Shown piece by piece: positions 43,394 to 52,762 of a stretch of DNA of 56,833 nt. Position numbers and translations under genes: made by a program. The notes beneath the pieces were generated by a model. The model saw only the letters and a program-made list of their open reading frames with translations, made no database searches and was not told the origin of the DNA. The stretch is from assembly GCA_018644785.1 (NCBI GenBank), contig JABGPV010000001.1, forward strand, positions 1 to 56,833. The letters are read 5' to 3'. The stretch is from Deltaproteobacteria bacterium. GTDB lineage: Bacteria > Desulfobacterota > DSM-4660 > Desulfatiglandales > Desulfatiglandaceae. The stretch's first letter is position 1, and every line of letters begins with the position of its first letter.

Positions 43394-45112
43394 ATGGAAC
43401 AAAAAAGCAAACAGATCAGAAAAGACTGGATCCAGATCGACGCCCTCTCATGCGGAACCGGTTGGAATGAAAAAGACCTGTCGGTCCCTCAAATCATGAT
43501 CGAGGACGTCTTCGGAAACAGCCATCCCGGGAGTGTTCATCTGGACAAATTGGCGGCGGAAGCCTCCATCGCCGTGTACCAGGAAGGGGGAAAGCCCGCC
43601 GGGTTCCACGGGACGGACATTTGTGATGGCTGGGCCATGCTCCATGACGGCATGAACTATATCCTCCCTTCACGGGAAGTTCTCTGTGACCTGGTGGAAG
43701 TCCACGGACGGGTGATCCCCTGGGACGGGGTGGTGGTCATCTCCTCCTGTGACAAATCCATCCCCGCTCACCTCATGGCCGCGGCGCGACTCAACATCCC
43801 CGCCATTCATATTCCGGGGGGCAGCAATCGTATCGGTCCCCATATGGGGCATAGCCTGTTGACCGGGGATACGGCCACAAAGATGAGGCAAGGTGAGGAT
43901 GTCTCTACCGAGATTCGGGACTATAAACTTACCGGCTGTCCCGGCGCCGGGGCCTGTCAGTTCATGGGGACGGCCAGTACCATGCAATGTATGTCCGAGG
44001 CCCTGGGCATGGCATTGCCTGGCGCGGCCCTTTCTCCGGCCAGTATGTTTGATATTCGAAGGCAGGCCAGGGAAGCAGGCCGACAGATCATGGCCCTTGC
44101 GAAAAAAAGGATCAGACCTGAACAAATCCTAACCAAGGCGGCCTTTGAAAACGCTATCAAGGTTCACGCAGCCATCTCCGGTTCCACCAACGCCCTCATC
44201 CACCTGCCCGCCATTGCCCATGAACTGGGCATAGAGATCGATGCGGACCTCTTTGACCGGGTCAACCACGAAGTTCCTTACCTCGCCAGTGTTCAGCCTT
44301 CCGGCCAGTACCTGAGTGAACTGTTCTGGTACGCCGGCGGCATTCCCCGGGTACAAAAGGAGCTTCGGGAAATGCTGGACATGGATGTGATGACCGTTAC
44401 CGGGAGAACCCTCGGAGAGAACCTGGATGACCTGATTCGAGATGGCTTCTTTCGTCGAGGAGAAGGGTTCCTGGCCAATTACGGTCTTAAGAGAGAGGAT
44501 GTGATCCTCCCCCGAGAGCAAAGCAAGGGATTTGGTTCCATTGCCGTATTAAAGGGGAATCTGGCGCCGGAAGGGGCCGTGATCAAATATTCGGCCGTAC
44601 CTTCGCATATGCATACTCATGAAGGCCCAGCGAGGGTGTTCAACAAAGAAGAGGAGACCCTGGCTGCCATTATGGGTGGAAAGATTGAACCGGGATCGGT
44701 GGTGGTGCTTCGCTACGAAGGCCCCCGGGGCAGCGGTATGCCCGAAATTCTCGGATGCACCGAAGCCCTTGTCACCATCCCTGAGCTGAGTAATACGGCC
44801 ATCGTTACGGACGGCCGGTTTTCCGGAGCAACCCGAGGGCCCTGTGTGGGGCATATTTCGCCTGAGGCTGTCCGGGGCGGACCCATCGCCCTGGTGGAAG
44901 ACGGAGATCTGATTATCATTGACATCCCCAATCGGAACCTCTCTATCGTGGGGGTGGATCGCAAGCCATTGGAGCCGAAGGCTGTGGAAACGATTCTCAA
45001 TGATCGCAGGAAAAATTGGAAGGTCCCCCCTATGGGGCATCCAAACGGGGTCCTCAAGCGATATGGCCTGCAGGCTGCATCAGCCATGAAGGGCGCTTAT
45101 CTGGAGATGTAA
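43394..45112 (+). CDS. IlvD/Edd-family dehydratase (dihydroxy-acid or sugar-acid dehydratase)
   Basis: 572-residue Fe-S dehydratase that removes water from 2,3-dihydroxy acids to 2-oxo-3-deoxy acids. Cys ligands are in DICDGW, ISSCDKSIPAHLMAAAR and GCPGAGACQFMGTASTMQ; the last is like sugar-acid (arabonate-type) dehydratases more than biosynthetic IlvD. Later motifs: KGNLAPEGAVIKYS, VVLRYEGPRGSGMPEILG, VTDGRFSGATRGPCVGHISP. The C-terminal GVDRKPLE fits. Start is ATG 43394 with AGGAGG nine bases upstream (GTG 43385 overlaps it). Its place between an aldolase and a transporter, without ilvC or ilvE, argues for catabolism rather than valine synthesis. Confidence 0.87.
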   Translation: MEQKSKQIRKDWIQIDALSCGTGWNEKDLSVPQIMIEDVFGNSHPGSVHLDKLAAEASIAVYQEGGKPAGFHGTDICDGWAMLHDGMNYILPSREVLCDLVEVHGRVIPWDGVVVISSCDKSIPAHLMAAARLNIPAIHIPGGSNRIGPHMGHSLLTGDTATKMRQGEDVSTEIRDYKLTGCPGAGACQFMGTASTMQCMSEALGMALPGAALSPASMFDIRRQAREAGRQIMALAKKRIRPEQILTKAAFENAIKVHAAISGSTNALIHLPAIAHELGIEIDADLFDRVNHEVPYLASVQPSGQYLSELFWYAGGIPRVQKELREMLDMDVMTVTGRTLGENLDDLIRDGFFRRGEGFLANYGLKREDVILPREQSKGFGSIAVLKGNLAPEGAVIKYSAVPSHMHTHEGPARVFNKEEETLAAIMGGKIEPGSVVVLRYEGPRGSGMPEILGCTEALVTIPELSNTAIVTDGRFSGATRGPCVGHISPEAVRGGPIALVEDGDLIIIDIPNRNLSIVGVDRKPLEPKAVETILNDRRKNWKVPPMGHPNGVLKRYGLQAASAMKGAYLEM

Positions 45113-45290
45113 AAAAAAGAAATCCACATGGAAGCCACCGATCGAGGTTGCATCATGGGACCGGTGAAAACAAACCGGGTAAAGTCTTGCCTAAACGGGA
45201 AAGGAATGGAGGTGATAAAGAAAGCTGTAAGGTCGAGTTGCACGGGAATGTTTGTCAAACAATGAGGAACAGAAAAAAGGAGATGAGTCT

Positions 45291-46520
45291 ATGAAAAGAT
45301 CGTATTGGTTTGTTGCTTTATTGAGTCTGTCCATATTGGTCTTCTCCATGGGAACTGCCATGGCTGAAGGAGCCCGATTGGGAATTGTGGTTCCGCTGAC
45401 CGGTCCGTACGGAACCTATGCTGAAGAAATGAAGCGGGGATGTGAAATTGCAGCCGCGGAAATCAATGCAACCGGTGGCGTCTTGGGAAAACCCGTGGAA
45501 ATCATCACGCGGGACTCCGAATTGAATGCAGGTATCGCCCTGCGGCGTTTTAAAGAAATGGTACAGGAGGACGGAATCAAAACCATCGGAGGAACCCTTT
45601 CCGGCGGTATTTCTACCGTAGTCAACGAGTGGGCATGCAAAAACAAGGCCCTTTACATGACCTTCTGTCATACCAGTTTCCCCTTGGGAAAAGAAAACTG
45701 TGGCTATAGTTTTACCACCGGCATTATCCCTTACATGAGTGGTGTGGCCGTGGCCAAATACGCTTTTGAGAATCTGGGCAAAACCTGGATGAACATCTCC
45801 GCTGACTACAGGTGGGGCCATGACCAGCTGGCCGCCTGGATGGTTACCAGCGACAAAATGGGCGGAAAGATGCTCGGTAACATCTACACCCCCCTTGGAA
45901 CCCGGGATTTTTCTGCTTATATCCCCCAGATCATGGCCAAAAAACCGGATATTCTCGTGCTGAGTCTTTTCGGAACCGACCTGACTTCCGCCATTAAACA
46001 GTTTGCTGAGATGGGTCTTTCCAAAAGGCTCAAGATCGTCTGCCCGAAGACCGCCATGGCCATTGCCAAAGAGTGCGGCGCTGCCTATGACGAAAACGTC
46101 TATGGCGCGGTGACCTGGTACTGGACTGCCCAGGATTACTATACCAAGGCCAAAAAATTCGTAGACGCCTACATGAAAATATACAAAACCCCACCCGACG
46201 CGGACGCCGATTCAGGGTATGTGGCCACCATGGCGCTCTTTGAAGCTATGAGAAAGGCCGGCACCGTGGATGACGTGGATAAACTGATCAAGACCCTGGA
46301 AGGTCAGGTCTGGCAGTACAACAAAGGACCCGAGGGCTTCAGGCCATGCGACCATGCAAGGACCTCAAGTGTCTTCGTGGTTCAGGGCAAGGGCGCAAAG
46401 GCCGAAGGATGGGATGTATTCAAAGTGATCTCAGAGGTTCCTTACTGGCAAACCCTGGAGTCCTGTGAAAACAATGCCAAAGATTACCCCTATGGCCAAG
46501 TGAAACTGCCTGGGAAATAA
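45291..46520 (+). CDS. Branched-chain-amino-acid-type ABC transporter substrate-binding protein
   Basis: 409-residue periplasmic receptor of the LivJ/LivK (type I) fold. Signal peptide MKRSYWFVALLSLSILVFSM, cleavage likely after AMA. Mature start ARLGIVVPLTGPYGTYAEEM is family-typical, followed by KRGCEIAAAEINATGGVLGK and, near 230, KPDILVLSLFGTDLTSAIKQ. Start ATG 45291 with AGGAG nine bases upstream; an upstream ATG at 45252 only adds non-signal residues. Receptors of this fold bind amino acids, but also amides, aromatic acids and other carboxylates. The catabolic neighbours suggest a hydroxylated or carboxylated ligand. Confidence 0.88.
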   Translation: MKRSYWFVALLSLSILVFSMGTAMAEGARLGIVVPLTGPYGTYAEEMKRGCEIAAAEINATGGVLGKPVEIITRDSELNAGIALRRFKEMVQEDGIKTIGGTLSGGISTVVNEWACKNKALYMTFCHTSFPLGKENCGYSFTTGIIPYMSGVAVAKYAFENLGKTWMNISADYRWGHDQLAAWMVTSDKMGGKMLGNIYTPLGTRDFSAYIPQIMAKKPDILVLSLFGTDLTSAIKQFAEMGLSKRLKIVCPKTAMAIAKECGAAYDENVYGAVTWYWTAQDYYTKAKKFVDAYMKIYKTPPDADADSGYVATMALFEAMRKAGTVDDVDKLIKTLEGQVWQYNKGPEGFRPCDHARTSSVFVVQGKGAKAEGWDVFKVISEVPYWQTLESCENNAKDYPYGQVKLPGK

Positions 46521-46536
46521 ACCAAACCTTTTGCAA

Positions 46537-46562
46537 GCCCGGAAGGTTCCATCCTTCCGGGC
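46537..46562. terminator. Stem-loop behind the receptor gene
   Basis: Perfect 10-bp stem GCCCGGAAGG/CCTTCCGGGC with a six-base loop, 16 bases after the receptor stop and 18 before livH. No T-run; probably stabilises the receptor mRNA or attenuates, as does the hairpin at 15499 in the other transport operon. Confidence 0.6.
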
Positions 46563-46580
46563 GACTACTGAGGAAAAAGG

Positions 46581-47462
46581 ATGTTCGATCTGTCTTGGGA
46601 AATCGTGGCGATGCAGATGATCTTCGGCCTCGCCCTTGGATGCGTTTACGTATTGATGGCCGGGGGCCTGTCCATTATTTTCGGGTTGTTGGACGTGGTG
46701 AACTTTGCCCACGGGACTTTCTACATGTTAGGGGCCTATGCCATCTTTGTAGCCGTCTCACTATGCGGCAATTTCTGGCTGGGGCTCGTGAGTGCCGTGG
46801 TGATTGTGGCTCTTGTGGGGGGAGTAATAGAGTGGCTTCTGCTTAAACCGCTGTATAAAAGAGATCCGCTCTATCCATTACTTCTGACTTTTGGGGTTTC
46901 CATCTGTATTCCGGATATCATCAAAATATGTTTCGGGCTTATTGGAAAGGTCGTTCCTTACCCTTCCGGCTTCATGGGAGCATTCATGTTGGGGCCGGTT
47001 ATGGTTCCCAAATACCGCCTGTTTATCATTGTGCTTACTCTGGTAGTTCTTATCTCCCTCTGGCTCTTTCTCAACAAGAGCAACCTGGGGATGATCATTC
47101 GGGCCTCCACAAGGGACAGCCTGATGACCCAGACGCTGGGCATCAACGTTTCCCGAATCTGGACCATTGGATTCATGATCGGCATTGGTCTTGCCGCCCT
47201 GGCAGGGGCCGTCGCGGCGCCCATGGTGGCCTCTATTCCCGATATGGGGGTGGAAATGACCATTGAGTGCTTTGTGGTGGTGGTGATCGGGGGCTTAGGC
47301 AGCCTTGGGGGAGCTATTATAGGGGGGTTGTTGATCGGGCAGGTGGTCAGTTTCGTGGCGCTCTTTGCGCCGGCCTGGTCCAATGTGGCCATTTTCATGG
47401 CTATGGCGATCATCCTGATTATTCGGCCCAGGGGACTTTTTGGAGAAGAAGGTAGACTATAG
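46581..47462 (+). CDS. livH: Branched-chain-type ABC transporter permease LivH
   Basis: 293-residue permease with about eight membrane segments. Motifs: GLALGCVYVLMAGGLSIIFG, VVNFAHGTFYMLGAY, and VVVIGGLGSLGGAIIGGLLI near the C-terminus, all typical of LivH. GAGGAAAAAGG precedes ATG 46581. Together with LivM it forms the channel. Confidence 0.9.
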   Translation: MFDLSWEIVAMQMIFGLALGCVYVLMAGGLSIIFGLLDVVNFAHGTFYMLGAYAIFVAVSLCGNFWLGLVSAVVIVALVGGVIEWLLLKPLYKRDPLYPLLLTFGVSICIPDIIKICFGLIGKVVPYPSGFMGAFMLGPVMVPKYRLFIIVLTLVVLISLWLFLNKSNLGMIIRASTRDSLMTQTLGINVSRIWTIGFMIGIGLAALAGAVAAPMVASIPDMGVEMTIECFVVVVIGGLGSLGGAIIGGLLIGQVVSFVALFAPAWSNVAIFMAMAIILIIRPRGLFGEEGRL

Positions 47463-47475
47463 TTTAAGGGTAGAA

Positions 47476-48465
47476 ATGACAAATATGGAAAAACTCACAG
47501 ACATTAAAAGAGAAAAAGGGAAGGTGGGGTTTGTAGATAAATCGGTCTGGATAACCCTTCTCATTCTGCTGGTACTCCCCTTCCTGATTTCCAAACCGCT
47601 GGCCACGGAAATCCTCATCTACGGGTTGTTCGCCCTGGCCTTCAACCTGCTTTTAGGGCACACCGGCGTGCTCTCCTTCGGCCATGCGGCCTATTTCGGG
47701 GTGGGCGCCTACGCAGGGGGGATGGCGCTCAGGTATTTCCATGTGTCCGTGTGGACCAGCCTGGTGGTGGCCATGGTGGTCACGGCCCTCGTGGCTGCGG
47801 GCATTGGAATCCTGGCCATTAAGAGAAAGGGTGTTTATTTTGCCATGATCTCTTTGGCCTTTGCCCAGATGTTTTATTTTATGGCCCTGTCTCCCTTTAA
47901 AAAATGGACGGGAGGTGAAGACGGTCTCAAGTTCATCCCGATTCTGAAGTTGGAATTTCCCTTCCATGTGGATCTTACCAGTGCCTTGCCCCTTTACTAT
48001 TTCACCTATTTCGTGGTGGGGCTGGCCATCATTGCCCTCTGGAGGATTCTCGATTCCCCTTTTGGCCGGGTGCTCAAGGCCATTCGTGAAAATGAGGTGC
48101 GGACCCGGGCTACCGGTTTCAATGTCAACAAGGCCAAATTCCTGTCCCTCGTTATTTCCGGTTCGTTTTCGGGTCTGGCAGGAGCCCTGTTCACGGTGTA
48201 CCTTGGTTACGGGTCCCTCATGACCCTGTTCTGGATGACCTCCGGATCAATTCTCATGATGACCCTTTTAGGGGGCATGCACACCTTTATTGGTCCTGTG
48301 GTAGGGGTGGGGGTATTTATGTACCTGCAAAACACGATCAGTGTCTACACAGATCGGTGGCAGTTGTTTGTGGGCGGCCTGTTTGTTGTTCTGGTCCTGT
48401 TTTTCCCGGACGGACTGGTTGGAACCATCAAAATGAAATATCGTGAGAGAAAAAGCCGCGCGTAA
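47476..48465 (+). CDS. livM: Branched-chain-type ABC transporter permease LivM
   Basis: About 329 residues, hydrophobic, with ALAFNLLLGHTGVLSFGHAA, YFGVGAYAGGMALRYF, AIRENEVRTRATGFNVNKAK (ATPase contact) and LLGGMHTFIGPVVGVGVF, the LivM landmarks. ATG 47476 has AAGGGTAG upstream; TTG 47440 inside livH is not credible. Lies 13 bases behind livH. Confidence 0.9.
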   Translation: MTNMEKLTDIKREKGKVGFVDKSVWITLLILLVLPFLISKPLATEILIYGLFALAFNLLLGHTGVLSFGHAAYFGVGAYAGGMALRYFHVSVWTSLVVAMVVTALVAAGIGILAIKRKGVYFAMISLAFAQMFYFMALSPFKKWTGGEDGLKFIPILKLEFPFHVDLTSALPLYYFTYFVVGLAIIALWRILDSPFGRVLKAIRENEVRTRATGFNVNKAKFLSLVISGSFSGLAGALFTVYLGYGSLMTLFWMTSGSILMMTLLGGMHTFIGPVVGVGVFMYLQNTISVYTDRWQLFVGGLFVVLVLFFPDGLVGTIKMKYRERKSRA

Positions 48466-48478
48466 GGAAGGAAACATC

Positions 48479-49222
48479 ATGCAATTAGAAACCAACGGTG
48501 TGTGCAAGTACTTCGGAGGATTGAAGGCGGTCGACGGAGTGGACTTCAGCCTCTCTTCGGGGCAGTTGAAATCCATCATCGGGCCCAATGGGGCTGGGAA
48601 GACAACCTTTTTCAATTTGCTTTCGGGCTTCTACCTTCCCACCAAAGGCGCCATTCGTTTTGAAGGGAAGGACATTTCCAGAAAGAGTATGGATCAGGTG
48701 TCCCAGAGAGGGATCACCAAGACTTTTCAGATTACCCAGATCTTTCCCCGCCTGACGGTCTTTGAGAACGTCCGAATCGCGGCCCAGTCCCGGAAGACTG
48801 CCTTTAATTTCTGGAGACGTGCCGGCCGCTTCCACGACGTCAACGGAAAAGCCCTTGAAGTTCTGGAACTCGTGATGCTTCTTGATTCACGGGAACGAAT
48901 TGCCTCCAACCTGTCTCACGGGGAGAAACGCTATCTTGAGATCGGTATGGCCCTGGCTGCGGAACCCAAAGTCCTTCTGTTAGATGAGCCGACGGCAGGA
49001 ATGAGCCCCGCTGAAACCGTAGATGCGACCCACCTGATTCGGGACATTGCAGACAGGTTGAATTTGACCATCGTCCTGGTGGAGCACGATATGAGCGTGG
49101 TGATGGAGATTTCCGATGACATCCTGGTGCTGCACGAAGGAAAAGTCCTTGCCGAGGGAAATCCCAAAACCATCAGTGATAATGAGGAAGTCCAACGGGT
49201 CTATTTGGGGGGCGGAAAATGA
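48479..49222 (+). CDS. livG: Branched-chain-type ABC transporter ATPase LivG
   Basis: 247 residues: Walker A GPNGAGKTTFFNLLSG, Q-loop TFQITQIFPRLTVFENV, signature LSHGEKRYLEIGMAL, Walker B VLLLDEPTAGMSPAE, H-loop LVEHDMSVVMEISD, and the C-terminal LivG tail. AAGGAAGG lies before ATG 48479. Stop overlaps livF (ATGA). Confidence 0.93.
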   Translation: MQLETNGVCKYFGGLKAVDGVDFSLSSGQLKSIIGPNGAGKTTFFNLLSGFYLPTKGAIRFEGKDISRKSMDQVSQRGITKTFQITQIFPRLTVFENVRIAAQSRKTAFNFWRRAGRFHDVNGKALEVLELVMLLDSRERIASNLSHGEKRYLEIGMALAAEPKVLLLDEPTAGMSPAETVDATHLIRDIADRLNLTIVLVEHDMSVVMEISDDILVLHEGKVLAEGNPKTISDNEEVQRVYLGGGK

Positions 49223-49941
49223 CCATGCTGCAACTGGAAAATATAAACACTTTTTACGATAACAGCCATATCCTTCATGATGTTTCACTGGAGGTCGAAA
49301 AAGGGGAGATCGTCGTTTTGTTGGGCAGAAACGGGGTGGGTAAGACCACCACCCTCAAGAGTATTATGGGCATCGAGCCCCCGAAAACGGGAAAAATTGT
49401 TTTTAAAGGAAAAGAGATCACCGGAATGCAGCCGCACCAGATCGCCCGGCTTGGCATTGCCCTGGTCCCGGAGGACCGCCGCATACTGCCCAACCTCACG
49501 GTTTTTGAAAATCTCAAAATGGGCATGTTGGTTCGAAAAAAGAGCATCAACATGAACGAAAGGTTGGAGTTGGTCTTCGATTACTTTCCCATATTGAAGG
49601 AACGGCTTAATCAGAAGGGAGAAAGCCTTTCCGGCGGCGAGCAGCAGATGCTGACTATTGCCCGGGCCCACGTCTCCGAACCGGAACTCATGTTGATCGA
49701 TGAACCCACGGAAGGGGTCGCGCCCATTCTCGTAGAGGAAATCTCCGAGATTCTCAAACGGTTGCAGCGGGACGGGGTCACCATATTACTTGTGGAACAG
49801 AACTACCAACTGTCCCTCAACCTCAGTGATAACGAGAGGGCCTACGTCATCGAAAAAGGGCAGATCCGCATGTGCGGAACGCCGGGAGAACTTCAGGCGT
49901 GTCAACTGGAAGTGGAAAAATTTCTGGGGGTAAAAATATAA
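49219..49941 (+). CDS. livF: Branched-chain-type ABC transporter ATPase LivF
   Basis: 240 residues: Walker A GRNGVGKTTTLKSIMG, signature LSGGEQQMLTIARA, Walker B LMLIDEPTEGVAPILVE and VEQNYQLSLNLSDNERAYVI, typical LivF. Starts four bases inside livG and its TAA overlaps the ATG of the next gene (TAATG), so that unknown gene is coupled to the transporter. Confidence 0.93.
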   Translation: MTMLQLENINTFYDNSHILHDVSLEVEKGEIVVLLGRNGVGKTTTLKSIMGIEPPKTGKIVFKGKEITGMQPHQIARLGIALVPEDRRILPNLTVFENLKMGMLVRKKSINMNERLELVFDYFPILKERLNQKGESLSGGEQQMLTIARAHVSEPELMLIDEPTEGVAPILVEEISEILKRLQRDGVTILLVEQNYQLSLNLSDNERAYVIEKGQIRMCGTPGELQACQLEVEKFLGVKI

Positions 49942-50801
49942 TGGTTCGTGCACTCTTGAATTTTACACCAGCCCTGTCCAAAGGGTTGATAGCCAAAGGG
50001 GTGGCTGCTCTGCCCGAGGTGAGAGAAGCCTTTGAAAACGGCAAAGTGGTGATTTCCACAGGAAGTACCACCTCGCACATCTATCGAGAACTTTACGGCA
50101 AATGGCCTGAAGGTCCTCTTGCCTGCGGGATGGTTACCGGCAAGGGGCTTTGTGTGGGAAGCGGAATGACCGATTTTCTGAGCGCCCACGGTCACGCAAA
50201 ATATTGGTATTTCGAAAAGGGCACACCTGTTCAGACGGAAGATCTGGACGAAGTGCTGGCCGGATGTACTGCGAAAGACGTTTTTATGAAGGGCGGCAAT
50301 TCCCTCGATCCCACGGGTCAGGCGGGTGTCTTATTGGGCATGGAAAACGGTGGCACCATAGGGAAAGCGATTGGCCATGTCATGGCGAAGGGCATCCATT
50401 TTGTGATTCCGGTAGGCCTCGAAAAGATGGTGTTCGGTTCCGTGGCAGATGATGCCGTGGAGATGGGAATCCATCGACTGGATTATTGCTCCGGTATGCC
50501 CGTGGGGTTGATGCCACTTTCCGGCGACGTGATCACCGAAATGGAAGCCGTGGAGCAACTGGCCCGTGTGGGGGTTTTCCATGTGGCTGCCGGAGGGATT
50601 TCAGGGGGCGAAGGATCCGTTGCCCTCCTGGTAAAAGGAGAAAAGGGCCAGGTAGAAAGAATTGTTGACCTCTATGCCTTTTTGAAGAAAGAGACCGGGG
50701 CGGCACCGTCCGCAGGACCGGCCCTGTGCTCCGATCACAAGTGGCAGCACTGTGCCGCGAAGAATATCTATTATGCAGAGAATGTAAAAGAAGGGAAATA
50801 G
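49941..50801 (+). CDS. Conserved-looking protein of unknown function coupled to livF and iorA
   Basis: 286 residues that I do not recognise. ATG 49941 overlaps the livF stop by one base. Visible: KGLIAKGVAALPEVREAFEN, then KVVISTGSTTSHIYRELYG (a Gly/Ser/Thr loop reminiscent of phosphosugar- or CoA-transferase-like folds), GGNSLDPTGQAGVLLGMENG, GGTIGKAIGHVMAKGIHFVI, and GGISGGEGSVALLVKGEKG. The C-terminus has Cys/His in ALCSDHKWQHCAAKNIYY. No membrane segment or signal peptide, so cytosolic. The glycine-rich loops suggest binding of a phosphate, nucleotide or CoA. Context between transporter and oxidoreductase genes suggests a catabolic enzyme acting on the imported compound, but the step is unassigned. 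Confidence 0.7.
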   Translation: MVRALLNFTPALSKGLIAKGVAALPEVREAFENGKVVISTGSTTSHIYRELYGKWPEGPLACGMVTGKGLCVGSGMTDFLSAHGHAKYWYFEKGTPVQTEDLDEVLAGCTAKDVFMKGGNSLDPTGQAGVLLGMENGGTIGKAIGHVMAKGIHFVIPVGLEKMVFGSVADDAVEMGIHRLDYCSGMPVGLMPLSGDVITEMEAVEQLARVGVFHVAAGGISGGEGSVALLVKGEKGQVERIVDLYAFLKKETGAAPSAGPALCSDHKWQHCAAKNIYYAENVKEGK

Positions 50802-50848
50802 TTCGGAAAACGATTTCAACCAAATTTAGTGAAAGATGGAGAAAAGAA

Positions 50849-52762
50849 ATGCCAACGATCGATGAATATAAACCGGGAGCCAGCCATTTCCTCATGGGAA
50901 ATGAGGCCATCTCCCGAGGGGCCCTGGAAGCGGGTGTTCATTTTGCTTCCGCCTATCCCGGGACCCCGTCCAGCGAAATCATTCAGCGGCTGTCGGGTGC
51001 AGCCAAGTCATTAAACCTTTACGCGGAATGGTCCACGAACGAAAAAGTGGCGGCAGAAGGTGCGGCAGCGGCCGCCTTTGCGGGACTTCGAAGTCTGGTG
51101 GCCATGAAAAACGCCGGGCTGAGCGTGGCCCTCGATTACCTGACCCATCTGGCCTACACGGGCTTGGGTGATGGTGAAGGGGCCATGGTCACGGCCGTAT
51201 GTGACGACCCGGATGCCCACTCCAGCGGGGATGAAACCGATTCCCGCTGGCTCGCCAAATTCGCCTGTACCCCCCTTGTGGAACCGACCACCGTGCAGGA
51301 GGCCAAAGACCTGGTGAAATGGGCCTTCGCGCTTTCAGAGGAATTCAAGTGCAACGTGATGTTCAGGGGATACACGAGGCTCTGTCATGCCAGCAGCACG
51401 GTGGAGATGGGGACGTTGGAACGGATTGAAAAGAAAGCCGTTTCCGACAACAAGTGCTCCGTGACACCCTATCTGGCAAAACCGAACCACGCGGCAGTTC
51501 TTGAAAAACTGGAGCAAATTCGGGAACGATTTGAAGCCTCGCCGTTTAACGTGTACCAGGGGCCGGAGGAACTGGAGCTTTTGATTCTGTGCGGTGGAAG
51601 CGGCTGGCTTTGTGCCATGGAAGCGTTGGAAGCCCTGGACCTTACCCAAAAGGTGGGAATCCTACGTCTGGGAACCCTGTGGCCCTTTCCCAACCGGGTG
51701 GTTCGGGAACGGATGGAAACAGTCAAACAGGTCCTGGTGCTGGAAGAGGTGGATCCTTTCATTGAAATGCATCTGAAGGAACTTCTGGCGGATGCCCATA
51801 TGGAGGAGAAGGTTGTCCATGGAAAGGGCTCGAAGCATATCCCCGCCTACGGCGAAATAGCGCCTGATCGCGTCATTCAGGCCCTGAGTGGTATTTTTGG
51901 TCTGGACTACCCCGGCAAAGGCAAAGATTATCAGAAAGCCGTCTCCGACGCTTCGGATGAGCTGCTCGTCAGCAGGGGGCTTACCTGGTGCGCGGGATGC
52001 CCTCACCGGGCCAGCTTCTGGGCACTGGGCCGGGCCGTGAAAGCGGACGGCCGAAATGCCTATGTTACGGGGGATATCGGGTGTTACACCCTGGATGTCT
52101 TCCCAGAAGGGAAAGGACAGATGAACCTGCTGCACGCCATGGGATCGGGATGTGGACTGGCTGCGGGATTCGGTCAACTGGGGAAGTTCGGCTATGACCA
52201 GCCGGTGATTGCCATTTGCGGAGACTCCACCTTTTTTCACGGCACCATACCGGCTTTGGTAAATGCGGTTTACAACCGAAGCAACATGATCCAGATCATA
52301 CTGGATAATTCCGCCACGGCCATGACCGGCTTCCAGGCCCATCCGGGGACCGGGTTCAATGCCATGGGGGATCCCACCACCAAGGTCGACGTGGAAGCCC
52401 TCTGCCGCTCTATCGGATGCGAAGTGACGGTGAGCGACCCCTTTGACATCAAGGGAACCGTTAAGGCCATGCGCGACCTGCTGCATCGGGACGAAGGCGT
52501 TCGAGTTCTGATCCTTAGAAGGGCCTGCGAGATTGTCCGCATGAAAACGGAGAAGAACAAACTCTTTAACATTGCGATTCTTGAGGATAAGTGCAAGGGG
52601 GAAGAGTGTGGGGTCTGCTCAAGCGCATTTCGGTGTCCCGCTCTCTATCAGGATTCGGAAACCGGAAAGACCCGGCTCAAAGAGGAAATGTGTTCAGGCT
52701 GCGGCGTGTGTACGGACATCTGTCCCTTTCAGGCCATTACCAGGGAGGAAACAGCATCATGA
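50849..52762 (+). CDS. iorA: Indolepyruvate ferredoxin oxidoreductase, alpha subunit (second copy)
   Basis: 637-residue TPP/Fe-S subunit similar to the gene at 3555: GNEAISRGALEAGVHFASAY, PGTPSSEII, TWCAGCPHRASFW, GDIGCYTLDVFPEGKG, GDSTFFHGTIPALVNAVYN, LDNSATAMTGFQAHPG. The C-terminus has CKGEECGVCSSAFRCP and the ferredoxin motif CSGCGVCTDICPFQA. Start is ATG 50849 with GGAG nine bases upstream; the frame is open to 50726, inside the preceding gene. Stop overlaps iorB by four bases. In this array it probably oxidises the 2-oxoacid formed by the upstream enzymes. Confidence 0.92.
   Translation: MPTIDEYKPGASHFLMGNEAISRGALEAGVHFASAYPGTPSSEIIQRLSGAAKSLNLYAEWSTNEKVAAEGAAAAAFAGLRSLVAMKNAGLSVALDYLTHLAYTGLGDGEGAMVTAVCDDPDAHSSGDETDSRWLAKFACTPLVEPTTVQEAKDLVKWAFALSEEFKCNVMFRGYTRLCHASSTVEMGTLERIEKKAVSDNKCSVTPYLAKPNHAAVLEKLEQIRERFEASPFNVYQGPEELELLILCGGSGWLCAMEALEALDLTQKVGILRLGTLWPFPNRVVRERMETVKQVLVLEEVDPFIEMHLKELLADAHMEEKVVHGKGSKHIPAYGEIAPDRVIQALSGIFGLDYPGKGKDYQKAVSDASDELLVSRGLTWCAGCPHRASFWALGRAVKADGRNAYVTGDIGCYTLDVFPEGKGQMNLLHAMGSGCGLAAGFGQLGKFGYDQPVIAICGDSTFFHGTIPALVNAVYNRSNMIQIILDNSATAMTGFQAHPGTGFNAMGDPTTKVDVEALCRSIGCEVTVSDPFDIKGTVKAMRDLLHRDEGVRVLILRRACEIVRMKTEKNKLFNIAILEDKCKGEECGVCSSAFRCPALYQDSETGKTRLKEEMCSGCGVCTDICPFQAITREETAS

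Noticed and set aside
43394..45112. Assignment as biosynthetic dihydroxy-acid dehydratase (ilvD).
   Set aside because: No other valine/isoleucine synthesis gene is near, the neighbours are catabolic, and the cluster motif GACQFMGTAST is closer to sugar-acid dehydratases; the symbol was withheld.
51662..52486. Minus-strand open frame (274 codons) opposite iorA copy two.
   Set aside because: Antisense to a conserved TPP enzyme, with no ribosome site or motif. The same applies to the frames opposite iorA copy one (4836-5510), the L subunit (20747-21397) and AOR (53743-54552).
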